Assembly (NCBI GenBank): GCA_022575985.1
Contig: JAKSXM010000014.1
Location: forward strand, 4,836,001 to 4,900,000
From: Anagrus nilaparvatae
Lineage: Eukaryota > Arthropoda > Insecta > Hymenoptera > Mymaridae
Direction: 5' to 3'
DNA: 64,000 nt
This document shows, piece by piece, positions 9,831 through 21,086 of this stretch. Position numbers and translations under genes: made by a program. A model generated the notes under the pieces. That model was given only the letters and a program-made list of their open reading frames with translations. It did not search any database and had not been told where the DNA came from. The first letter of the stretch is position 1; every line of letters starts with the position of its first letter.

Positions 9831-12686
9831 TGGATTCAATTGATATAGATTTTGGGAACAATTTATTCGAAGAAGCTTCACATGATGACTTAGCTTCCTT
9901 AAATAATACACTTTCTCCTGATAATGAATTTATAATCATGCACTATAATATAAGATCAATAGAAGCACATTTTAAAGAATTAAAAATTTTTTTACATTCA
10001 CTAAAGTTTAAACCTAATATAATATTTTTAACAGAAACTTGGGTCATACCGTACAAAGATTTTTTTAAACTAGATGGGTATGAATTAATATACAATGCTA
10101 GTACAATAACAAAAGCAGATGGTACTATAGCTTATGTAAGTAAATAATAATATAAAAAACTTAGGATCCCTAAAAATTATAGAAATCTCAACAAAAAATG
10201 AATTATTTACAGCCATTTATAGAAACCATAAAGTAAAAACTAATATTTTTATTGATGAACTTAACCAATATATAAGTGATAACAAATTTAAAAATCATTA
10301 CATTTTTGGTGACATGAATATTGACATTTTGGATAAGAATTCGTTGAAGAATCAATTCAATTCTTTAATTGATGATTACTTGGACAATTATTACCAAAAT
10401 GGATATCTTTCAGTTATCAATGATGTCACGAGGAATCCTGATAATACTGAGAACGGCGAAACATGTATTGATTATATATTTGTTAAGACAGATTTTAATG
10501 TTAAGCAATTAAAATCTGTAATTTATAAAAGTACATTTACTGACCATTATCCCACTTTTCTCAGTATTGGAAACTGTAACGTCCAAAATCACACACTCTT
10601 AAGAAAATCCATTAACTATGATAAGCTACTACTTCTAGCTAACAATGAAAATTGGAATCAGATTTCTAAAATTCAGGAAGTTGATAGCGCTATGGAAGCA
10701 ATGGTAAATACCATCAAGACTTTAATTAAAAAATCGGAATACAAAATTAAGCATAAAAACAAAAAAAGAAAACCTTGGATTACCAATGGTTTAGTTAAAG
10801 CATGCAATACTAAACTGCGCCTACACAAAACTTGGAGAAACGACATAAATAATAAAGATAAAAAATACAAAAAGTACTGCAGGTATCTAAAATTGCTTCT
10901 AAAACAAGCCAAAGACTTATATACCAAAAATCAAATAGAATCTATAAAAAAAGATAATAAAAAATTTTGGAAATTTGCCAACAATAATTTCTTTGGTAAA
11001 AAAAAGAAATCGAATGATATCGAATCAATTGTTGTTAATGAACAGAAAATAAATAATAATAAAGTTATTGCCAATGCCATGAATTCCTACTTCGCCAGTA
11101 TTGGTTCACACCTGAATAAAAAAAAAGTAAAAAATAAAAAAAAGTGTAAACAATTTTTCTGAAACTATCATTAACGAATCTTTTTTTATACAACCTACGG
11201 ATCCTACTGAAATTCAGAAAATAATAAAAACTTTAGTCGATCAAACTGCCGCGGAAATGGATGGAATTGGCAATAAAATTATTAAACTCTTAAGTGACCA
11301 TCTATATAAACCCTTTTCCCTTATATTCAACTTGTCCACAGAGAATGGTTATTATCCTAAGCATTTCAAAAAAGCAGTTATTATCCCTATCTATAAAAAT
11401 GGCAGTCGTGATAAGATTTCCAATTATAGACCCATTTCCCTGACTTGAACTTTGCAAAAATTTTTGAAAAACTTATTAAAATAAGATTAAATAGCTTTTT
11501 AACTAAATATAATATCATTTCAGAAAATCAGTTTGAATTTAAAGGTGGTATATCTTTCAACGATGCTATTGGTTATGTAACTAATTTTATACATAGGAAT
11601 CTCGATGAGTAAAAAAACCAATAGCGATTTATCTTGACCTTAGTAAGGCATTTGATACCGTAAACCACGATGTTTTACTTCATAAGTTAGAAAATATAGG
11701 TGTCAGAGGTGTAAGTTTAAATTTTTTTAGAAGTTATCTCACAAATAGAGAATCAATCACTAATGTTAACGGATACTTTAGTAATTCGGAAATGATCACC
11801 AGTGGGGTTCCCCAGGGCACTGTGTTGGGGCCAATTCTTTTCAACATTTTTATAAATGACTTGTTGGGAATTGGTGGCAACATAGTTGCTTTTGCAGACG
11901 ACACGGTAATACTTGTAAGTTAAGCATCGTGGTTGGAATCTAGTAGAACCGCCAATACTATTGTAAATGAAGCTTCAGATTGGCTTAATCAACATCTCTT
12001 AACGATCAATGTTGATATATCATCCTTCACAACCTTCTCTATGGCCTAAAATATGATCCATTTTAAATGTGAATGTTTCCATCCACGATGGTGACACTCA
12101 TTTTCCCTTACAACGAACCGATAGTTCCAAATACTTGGGTATCATTATTGATCAACATATGCAATGGAATGAATACATTAATATTTTATTAAAAAAAACT
12201 AAGTACATTCTATTTCTATTTTATAAATTGAAAAATTTTTTAAATTATAATCAAATGAAAACAATATACTATGCAGTGTTCAATTCCCTAACATGCTATG
12301 GAACTCTGGGTTAGGGTGGTAGTTATAAAACTTTTCTAAAAAAACTAGAAAATAGGCAACGTCGAATCATAAATATTTTTAACTTTGGGAATAGTGATGA
12401 CATTTTCTTAAGTATTAAACAAAATTTTTATTATTTTTCTGTTAGAAAAGAATATTTATGTATAAAAAATATTTATCTAAGCAATGAACGTAAAAATGAG
12501 CGTACTATCACAACTTCCTTACCTAAATTTACAAAAGAAATAAGAAAAAAAGATTACTATTATTGTGCTATAAAAATTTTCAATATGCTTCCTAAACATT
12601 TAAAAACTCCAAGTTCAAAGGAAGAATTAACAAATAGTTGGCAAACTGAATTCAAAAAATGGTTTTCTACAATAAATTCGATTTAA
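9830..12686 (+). pseudogene. LINE ORF2: AP endonuclease and reverse transcriptase, multiply broken
   Basis: It starts MDSIDIDFGNN at the TAATG overlap. Endonuclease blocks are HYNIRSIEAHF and IIFLTETWV, then, after a frameshift near 10145, HYIFGDMNIDIL, GETCIDYIFVK and FTDHYPTF. The RT follows with [44 protein letters not shown] and the catalytic AFADDT. The C-terminal part runs to SSKEELTNSWQTEFKKWF and stops at 12684-12686. Breaks: frameshifts near 10145, 11150 and 11445, a shift or stop near 11610 (before KPIAIYL), a stop after DDTVILVS at about 11922, damage near 12015-12060 and a stop after YGTLG at about 12312. The RT motifs fit the CR1/Jockey group. Six or more lesions make it inactive. 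Confidence 0.85.
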
Positions 12687-13289
12687 GTGCTTAAATAAAA
12701 TAAAAATAATGGTTTCTTAATTATATTTAATATGTGTGTGTATAATTATAACTTAAATACTGAACTGAAATATATCGACTTTTTATATAGAAAGTGATAA
12801 ATCTTTCATACTTGTGATATTATGTTTTTTTTCTGGTCTGCGTCGAGAAAGTATGTATTTCCCGGACGCTACGCGTCCGAAAAATACGTGTTTTCTCACC
12901 ACAGACACAGAAAAATGTTATACGAGCCTTGGGAAGGACCCAAATCGCAGTTTACCATCCTCGGCTTCGCCTCGGAAGGTAATTTACCTGCGATTTGGGC
13001 CATTCTTTACTTTTCTGGACTCGAGCCGTAAATATACTATATTTAAATCTTTATTGACTACTCTAATATTAAATTATTTGTTATTTTTATTAGGTTATAT
13101 TATCAAATTATATTTGTAAAACTATATATATTATAACTTATCGTAATTTTTAAGTTCTACCAGTCCCATGCACAGATCCATAATCTCGTTGGGTACACGG
13201 GTGGTACATTAATTTTATATATGTTATGTATTACTTTGTAATAATTGTATTATACTGAAAAATAATTAAATAAAATAAATAAATAAATT
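12687..13289 (+). other. 3' untranslated region and tail of the LINE, with hairpins
   Basis: No gene. A structured part at 12839-13012 has a CCCGGACGC/GCGTCCG-type palindrome and a large hairpin: CCCAAATCGCAG at 12939-12950 pairs perfectly with CTGCGATTTGGG at 12988-12999, around a CG-rich loop. The region ends in an AAATAAAT-type simple repeat. Small open frames at 12814-13119 overlap the hairpins and are not believed. The hairpin may belong to a small separate insertion. Confidence 0.5.
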
Positions 13290-13678
13290 TTGTTTATATT
13301 CTTGTACCAAATACTGGAAAGCATTGATTCCTTCATTAAAAAATTATTATAAATAAAATATATAGCTAAAATATTTCAGTTACAAATATGCTGCGCAAAA
13401 AACACACAGTGGAGGATAGAACGACCTTAAATAGTATGCATAAAATAGTAAATTAAATATTTTTGTATGATTATTTTTTTCGTTCAAAAAAAAATAACAT
13501 TTTTTATGACAGCATTTTTTTGTGGATGTAATACTTAATTTTGTACCTCATTTTTTTTTAATGTGTTGAAATGAATGGCTATCCAAAGGGATGATGAAAT
13601 AATTATATAACAACAATTGATGATTTATGTTTAATATATTTTTATTATGATATATATATTTTATGTAGTTTACATATG
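13290..13678. other. No recognisable feature
   Basis: AT-rich, short homopolymers, no supported frame. Confidence 0.4.
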
Positions 13679-13856
13679 AACGTGCACGACGTACTAGCAG
13701 GTACGTCGTTGAGGAAGCATGGGGTGCCGACGCGTGCTGAACGTTATCTCACTCACACATATAATAAATGTCTCACTCTTATAATGATAATATTTATGAT
13801 AATAATTATATGGTTACAATTTATTTATTTGATCCATTTCGCAACATTCCACCCAC
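13679..13856 (-). repeat. Possible LTR end with purine tract; contains a 46-bp repeat and a hairpin
   Basis: Bases 13801-13846 recur at 17914-17959 with one mismatch. Both copies end GCAACA. Here TTCCACCCAC (13847-13856) follows, matching the base order at the left BEL LTR (CAACA, then TTTCCACCCACC), so on the minus strand it would be a purine tract next to a 3' LTR. A perfect 9-bp hairpin ACGACGTAC/GTACGTCGT sits at 13686-13709. The left end of the LTR is not defined, and the other copy matches only over 46 bp. This is a weak reading. Confidence 0.35.
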
Positions 13857-13898
13857 TTATTTTACGAAGTAAAATACAAAATTGTCAATTCACAATTA

Positions 13899-15308
13899 CT
13901 CCAGTCAAAATACGGGTTTGGTTGTATTTTTACTGGTGAACATGAGATTTGCTTTAATATATGTTTTTTGGGTCGCTGAACACGAAAATCGGGGTCATTT
14001 CGTAAAGAAATGGGGGCTTCACCCCTAAATTTGCAAAAAACTACCCCAAAATGGAGTGTTTTTTACATAGTTGCACTTTGAGCGCTCAGATTCGCACCAT
14101 AAGGGTTTTTTCGGTCGCTGATCAAGAATTTCGACTTCTTTTTCATAAATAATTTAAATTTCACCCCCAAATTGGTTAAAATTACCGCCGAAGAGGGGGT
14201 GTTTTTGCTATTTTCGAACTTTGAGCAACCAGGATATGTCCATATCGGTTTTTTGGGTCGGTGATTAAGAATTTCGACTTATTTTTCATAAATAATTAAA
14301 ATTTCACCCCTAAATTGGCTAAAATTACCCCCGAAAAGAGGGTGTTTTTGCTATTTGGGCACTTTGAGCAACCAGGATACGTCCATATAGGTTTTTTGGG
14401 TCGCTAATCAAGAATTTCGACTTGTTTTTCATAAATTTTCAATATTTCACCCTTAAATTAGCTAAAACTACCCTAAAAGGGATGTTTTTGCTATTTGGGC
14501 ACTTTGAGCATCCAGGATATGTCCATATAGGTTTTTTGGATCGCTAACCAAGAATTTCGACTTATTGTCATTTATTCATTTTTACCTTCACTATAATAAT
14601 TTATTTTTCATGTAAATATTAATTTTTTATAAAAAAATAACAAATTTTTATTGATCAGCGGCCCAGGGACCTGAATGGACATAATCGGGATGCTCGAAGT
14701 GTGAAAATAGCAAAAACATACCTTTTAGGAGTAGTTTTAGCTGTTTTAAGGGTGAAATATTGAATATTTATGAAAAGTAAATAAGTCGAAATTCTTGATT
14801 AGCGACCCAAAAAACCTATATGGACATATCCTGGATGCTCAAAGTGCGAAATTAGCAAAAACACCTCTTTTAGGGGTAGTTTTAGCTATTTTAAGGGTAA
14901 ATATTGAATATTTATGAAAAGTAAGTCGAAATTCTTAATTAGCAACCCAAAAAACCTATATGGGCATATCCTGGTTGCTCAAAGTGCCCAAATAGCAAAA
15001 ATACCGCCTTTTTTGGGGGTAATTTTAGCCAATTTAGGGGTGAAATTTTAATTATTTATGAAAAAGAAGTCGAAATTCTTGATCAGCAACCCAAATAACC
15101 CGTATGGTGCAAATCTGAGCGCTCAAAGTGCAACTGTGTAAAAAACACCCCATTTCGGGGTAGTTTTTTGCAAATTTAGGGGTGAAGCCCCCATTTCTTT
15201 ACGAAATGACCCCGATTTTCGTGTTCAGCGACCCAAAAAACGTATAGTAAAGCAAATCTCATGTTCGCCAGTAAAAATACAACCCCCCCCCCCGTATTTT
15301 GACTGGAG
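13899..15308. mobile_element. Foldback element of 1.41 kb with internal 142-bp tandem repeats
   Basis: The two halves are inverted repeats: CTCCAGTCAAAATACGGG at 13899 is mirrored by CCCGTATTTTGACTGGAG ending at 15308. TA flanks both ends (13897-13898 and 15309-15310), as in Tc1/mariner-type insertions. Each arm of about 650 bp contains about four diverged copies of a roughly 142-bp unit marked by GGTCGCTGATCAAGAATTTCG. The spacer around 14580-14650 is AT-rich. No transposase is encoded; the frame at 15225-15482 is an accident of the repeat. It is probably a non-autonomous element mobilised in trans. Confidence 0.8.
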
Positions 15309-16016
15309 TAAATATGGATTCAAATAAATCAATTGTATTACAAAAAATACAAATAATGATGAAAAATGAGTAATGATTTTGATGATAATGAGAAAAATAC
15401 AATCATTTATAATGATATAATAACATGTAAATATTTGCAATTTGTTCTCTACGCAAATAACTCCTATTATCATGTAAAACAAATGAATATTTTTTGAAAG
15501 GTGGATTTTTTGTTAACTGTTAAAAATTAATAAAACTCCTATAATATGAAAAATTAATTAAAATGAAATTTTATTGATAAGAAAAGTATAGAAAATAATT
15601 TCAAATTTTATTATTTCCCTCTTCACTCAAAAAACAAAAAAGTAAATAAATAATGCGGTACTTTGCCACTTGGGACAAATTTCATGTAAATTGCGGTTTT
15701 GAAAAAGAAATAATTGAGGTCATGACAAAATTAAAAATTATAAAATTTCATGTTAATTCACAAGTTATTTTTTAAAATAATAAATTAAAACGCTTACAAT
15801 GCGTATGACGATGAGGTAATGTTTGATAAAATTAATCAATTTTTGCAGTGTGAAATTTGATTGAAGCAAAAAATTAAACATAATGGGTTGATTTAAACTA
15901 AAATATTTGTCTGGATATTTTAGATAAATTAATTGAGGAAAAAAAAATAAAAACCCCAAAAATGAGTTTTTGAATTCATTTGAATCATGGTATGATTGAT
16001 ATAGAATATATCTTAA
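15309..16016. other. No recognisable gene
   Basis: AT-rich, with a C-run at the foldback end. The minus-strand frame at 15765-16115 overlaps the start of the Helitron and is low complexity; it is not called. Confidence 0.45.
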
Positions 16017-16781
16017 TCTTAATACTATATATATTTGAAAATTTATTTGTTTGTTTGTCTGTTTGTCTGTTTGTCTGTACCCTAATGACTCAAGAACCAC
16101 CGAACCGATTGGCATGAAACCGGTGTCAAAATGAAGAAAAAAAAAATGCGGGTGACATAGGCCCTATATTTTCTGACTAGCTATCGTAATTTTGAGATAT
16201 TTAATTTTTAGTATTTTTGAACTTGATAACATTTTTTAAAAATTTTATCAAAAATTGAAATATCTCGATACTATCGAAAAATTTTGCTATAGCACTTCAT
16301 AGTATTCAATTCAGCACTAATTTTTACGTATTCTCTGAAATTTTTATTCAAAACGGAGGTATCTTTAAAATTTTATCATTTTTTTTTTAAATTTTTTACT
16401 ATATATTATATATATTCAACTCAAAGTTTAGGGTATAGTTTGGGGTGATAAAAAAGTCCCTCAGCTAAAGTTTTAGTCCTCTAGCACCTCATGGGCCCGA
16501 AATATGTCTGTTTAGAGGTCCAAAAATAGCCTGATTTGGCCCATTCTCAAAATTACACCATTCCTTTGAATTTACTACAAATTTTATCTTATTGGTGACA
16601 TTTGAACTGGTAAAAGGTCTACATTAAGAAAAAAATTTTAGCTTATTTCAAGGCGTTAATTTTTTTTTGGCATTGATATATATTTTGGACAATAACAACA
16701 TGATAATAATAAAAAATCAATAACAACAACACCGGGAATAGATCAGGGGTGGGGTGGAGCCCCCCCTATCACCTTTGCTAG
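16017..16781 (+). mobile_element. Short non-autonomous Helitron
   Basis: Starts TCTTAATACTATATATATTTG with A before it, and ends CTAG at 16778-16781 with T after it, which are the Helitron termini and A/T insertion site. A small GC hairpin, GGGG-TGGAG-CCCC (16751-16763), lies about 14 bases before CTAG, as expected for the 3' end. Near the 5' end there is a TTTGTTTGTCTG-rich run (16037-16080) seen in many arthropod Helitron-like repeats. At 765 bp it has no Rep or helicase; a decayed helicase source lies 4.3 kb away on the other strand. No target duplication is expected for this class. Confidence 0.6.
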
Positions 16782-17913
16782 TATCATATATACATCATAT
16801 CATTATATGACCAACTTTGCAAAATTTAATTAAAAAAAAAGATTTAATAAAAGATTTGAATAAAATGTCTGCAAAATTAATTAATTTTATTTACATTCAT
16901 AATAAATTTTGAATAATTAAATTAAGGACAAATGTACAAATGATTAGATGATGTGAAATAAACAATGTCATTTTTATGAATACAGTTGCTATTGTAATGT
17001 TTACATTAAAAAAATCAACAATTATGAAAATTATGACATTATAAAAAATAAATAAGTACATAAATTAATAAATAAATAAATACAAATATGTGAAATAAAA
17101 AACTATATAAAATTTGAAAATTTGAAGTATTATCACAGTTTAATTAATATCACACAATATAATTTACTTTCTAAATAAATTATAAGTTAAGTTTTTTTTG
17201 TTTGATTAATAAAGTATGTTTTGAAAAAAGAAATGAAATTATTTGGAGAAAAAAAAATGTAGATCTAACATACAATAAAATTTGAGAAGTCGGCCCCAGC
17301 TTGTGTAAAATTATAATACAATAATAATAAATTTTTGATAAAGTAAAACTTGAATATTGTAAAAATTTGATGTTAATAATTTTATACAATAATAATTGTG
17401 CACAAAAATTTAAGAATTATGCACAGTTTTAATTGTAAAAAAAAATGAAATTTTTGAATAATTGAATTGCTATAAAAAAAAAAATTAAGAAAAAAAATTA
17501 AATTTACTTTATCAAAAAATAAATAAACAAATATACATTAATAAATAAATAAACAATAAATAAACAAAATAAATAAACAAATATACAACTTATATATATT
17601 AAAATTTTGCGTTGTGTTGTCGTCTGCAGGAAAAATTTTTGGAGTTGAATATCACTTTTGAGAAACATGTGTGAGATGAGAGAAATTGGTTGGAGAAGAA
17701 CGAATGCAAAAAAAAGATGGAAATAACTGATATACTTCATGAGTTGATTTTGAAAATAACTGTAACCACGTGGCGCACCTGCACAATAACAAAAATAAAA
17801 ATTTTGAAGATGATGGATGCGAGAGACAATTAAGATGGATGCCGTCTTTTCTGTTTTCTTTTTCCCCCTCCAAAGAGAAAAAAAATTTTTTTTTTTTAAA
17901 TAATTAAAAAAAA
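16782..17913. other. No recognisable gene
   Basis: Very AT-rich with repeated AAATAAATA-type stretches at 17040-17110 and 17510-17590. Open frames here are low complexity. A slightly GC-richer part at 17600-17880 has no recognisable motif. Confidence 0.45.
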
Positions 17914-17959
17914 AATAATTATATGGTTACAATTTATTTATTTGATCCATTTTGCAACA
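17914..17959. repeat. Second copy of the 46-bp repeat (13801-13846)
   Basis: Identical at 45 of 46 positions, in the same orientation, ending GCAACA. If the pair are LTR ends, everything between (including the foldback and Helitron) would be a nested, gutted LTR element. Confidence 0.5.
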
Positions 17960-18191
17960 TAATGCAAGTACTAATTTTAGAAATATCGTAATTACTCGAT
18001 TTCTCGAATCTAATGCTTAACTTTTTGAAAATTTTTATCTCATAAAAAACACCGTTTGAAAAGTTTTAAAAAAAGTGTGATATGTATAATAATCATTATT
18101 ATACTAATACTAATAAATTATATTGTATTTCATTATATCATGTTAATACTATGAGATCCATGAGTGCTCCATGAACCATGTGTGCTCTGAG

Positions 18192-18195
<4 letters not shown>

Positions 18196-18236
<41 letters not shown>

Positions 18237-18246
18237 GAGAGAGAGA
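18196..18246. repeat. GA dinucleotide microsatellite
   Basis: About 25 GA units with one GT interruption. Confidence 0.95.
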
Positions 18247-19674
18247 AATAATTGATTCCGGTTTTAAATATTAAATTTATTCTCTTAAAAAAAAACATTT
18301 ATGACTTATACTTTCCTAATACAATTTTTGGTATAAAACTATTCTCCTCGTATTTTTTGTGTTACATAATTATTAATAGAAAAAGAAATAGAGAAATAAA
18401 TAAAATACCTCCTTAAAAGTTATTATTTCCTGTTGATGCTGTTAATGATTTAGATGATTTAAATACGTTTTTAGCTCGAAATATATCGAATTAATTCGAT
18501 ACAATTGGTTATCGTGGAGATATTTTCTATAATTTTTTAAAGAGTAGAAAAAAAAGACAGCAATAATTCCTTACGAAAAAACGCTTGTTGTGCGAGAAGG
18601 AAAAAAAAAGACGCGTATACTTTGCAGCCAGTCGGCAGCAAAGGTCTAGAGGCTGTGGGCCTCGCCCCTGCCCCTATTCCTTTTTGATACCAACTGGTAT
18701 CAAAGAATACTTTTTTTTACTTATATAGTATATTTGATATAGGATAATAATTTTAATTATATAATAATACTCCAATTATTTGTGTTGGTGCTTTTTAATT
18801 TTCCAAACACTAATTTGGTGTTTTATAAAGCACCTGATATAACAGTGACGTTTGTAAGGCACCGAATATACCTTTTGCACATTGTAAGACTCCTAAAATG
18901 TCAATATTTTAAACCCCTCCCCCCTGTTAAGCTGGACTTTTTCAAACATCCCATCCAATGACCGTGTTTCATGTTAAAAAAAATATAATCATTTTTACAT
19001 AAACAAGTAGTTTTCGGGGAAAAAAAAGAAACTGACATTTTGGTAAAAATTTTCAATTTTTAACACGGAAATAAATCAAGCCTCAAAGATGGCGAATCAA
19101 AAAAGTTAAAAAGTAAGAATTTAACATTTTTTATAAATCAAGGAGTATCCAGGGACAATGAAATTAATATTTTGTTATATTATCACTATTGATTAAAAAA
19201 AAAAGTTTCGGAAATCCAAGATGGCGGAAACCAAAAGTAAAGAAATAAGAATTCAGCACGTTTTATACTTTCACTACTTTTGGCTGAATATGCGTTTTCT
19301 TAGTCAATTTATCCGTAATGTGTGGACCAGAAAGTAAAAAATTAATTTTGCATTCTTAATTCTGCAATAATAACCCTGAAAAAAGGTGTTTTGGCAAAAT
19401 TTCGAAAAAATAACGAGTTTTACATTTAAATAACGAGATTACTATACTTTTATTTGCTTGATAATAATTATAGATTTCAAAGTCCTAAAGATTAAAAATA
19501 AAAGTTATAGTCTTAAATTTACAAAATTATCTCTTTAAAAAGGTTCTAGATTTATTTTGAACTCCCAGGTCCAATGCATTCATATTTAGCGACAAGAAAA
19601 TACTTGTAGTAAACTAAAGTAATATTTTTTGATAATATTGTGTAATGACCCATAAAAAATTTACTTTTTGTCAA
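18247..19674. other. No gene; contains a short perfect palindrome
   Basis: TTTGATACC/GGTATCAAA with a 4-base loop lies at 18683-18704. Around 19080-19250 there are two AAGATGGCG-type phrases of the same flavour as the minisatellite at 23.5 kb. No coding evidence. Confidence 0.45.
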
Positions 19675-19960
19675 TAAAAATTGCCGTTTTTAGGGGTGGG
19701 GTGAAAAAGTAACGTTTTTAAAGGGGGGGCTTAGAATATTTTCAATTTACGGACTTAGAATGTGGGAGTCAGGGCCTGATCAGTGCCTGATAATTACAGG
19801 AATTTAGAATACTTTAAGTTTATGGATTTAGGATAATTTATATTTCAGGATTTATTGTAATTTCGGTTTTTGGATTGAACATGTGAACAGTGAACATATT
19901 CCATGCTCGTTAGTTGTGTAGTTACACAAACAGGTTATAAATTTTTTTAATTCAAATTGG
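19675..19960 (+). repeat. Dispersed repeat, copy 1 (partner at 42588-42880)
   Basis: Shares long blocks in the same orientation with 42.6 kb: CTTAGAATATTTTC, GTGGGAGTCAG, CCTGATCAG..CCTGATAA, GGATAATTTATATTTC and GTGAACATRTTCCATG. Contains the near-palindromic GCCTGATCAG core. No coding capacity or terminal repeats seen. Confidence 0.65.
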
Positions 19961-21086
19961 TGAAACAAAATAAAATGTCCAAATAAATTCATAAAAAAGC
20001 ATCAGTTATTGTAATAATATAATAAGTAATAAATAAAATTATTAAATGGTGAATATTCTATCCTAAAAATGGGTCAGTCATCGCTAAAAGAGTCATTCTG
20101 ATTGGCTCATACAAATTTCATTGTTAATAGGTTAAAATTAAATGTTTTATTGATTATATTATGTTTTTATTATTTTTGAGGTTAGTTCGTTAGTTAAGTA
20201 GTTGATATCAATAAAAAAATTAAAGTAAAATAAATTTTTAAGGTTGAAAGTTTTAAATCATTAAAAAATCGACGCGCGCCTAATACTAGTATAATAAAAA
20301 TACTACCAATTATATATTCATAAAAAGTATGCCTTGTCTTATAATTCATTATTTACAATAATTGTTGTATATGTAACAAACTTATATAAATCAAAAATTT
20401 AATTAATTAAAATGATTATGTACAACGATATTGTAATTCTTAGTAAAACTTATATAATGCAAAAATAAATTAATTACTGATCCACTTATTAAAAATAATA
20501 CCACATTTGCTATCTTAAGAATAAAAAAAGTTTATTTAAATAGGCAGTACTTCGTCGTTTTTCTACTGCTTCTGAAAAAGAAAAATAATTCATGCTAAAA
20601 AAATAATTTGCCAATCTACGTGTATTTTAAAAACAAAAAAAATTATCTTCACTTACTTTTATTACTTACACTTCTAGGAGTTCATCGATTTATGATCAGC
20701 TTTATTTATTTGTAAAATTATATAAAATTATTTCTATTTTTCTACAATCGAGTAATACCTAAAAATAACTAAAATTATTAAATATTTTTACAAAAATACC
20801 TATATACTTTAATAAATAAAATTGAATGAAAAATCTATAATATCGTAAGGTTTAGGTTATTACAGGGTTGCCGCTATTTTTTTAAACTAAAAATACCTGA
20901 ATTTACAGCCCAAAAATTATTAAATTTTCCTGACTTTTTTTTTATATAATATATAATGTATAAAACATTTTATATGTATATTTACATAATAATAATTAAT
21001 TAGATGTATATTAAAAATAATAAATTTAATTAACTAATTTTTTGATTAAATAAAATATATTTTTGATATGTGTTTTAAAAAATATT
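19961..21086. other. No recognisable gene
   Basis: Extremely AT-rich. It may include the 3' end of the minus-strand Helitron, but no clear CTRR terminus with hairpin was found. Confidence 0.4.

Larger units (their letters stand above)
9058..13289 (+). mobile_element. CR1/Jockey-like LINE, 5' truncated, with ORF1, ORF2 and 3' tail
   Basis: A plus-strand non-LTR element: zinc-knuckle ORF1 (9153-9830), endonuclease-RT ORF2 (9830-12686), then a 3' region that ends in an AAATAAAT-type repeat at about 13265-13289. ORF1 starts in what is normally the middle of such a protein, with no PHD finger or coiled coil before it, so the 5' part is probably lost. The BEL element sits directly beside it, but the PHD-finger LINE on the far side of the BEL is in the opposite orientation, so these are two separate insertions. 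Confidence 0.8.

Noticed and set aside
12814..13119. Overlapping plus-strand frames
   Set aside because: They run through a large hairpin and the LINE 3' region.
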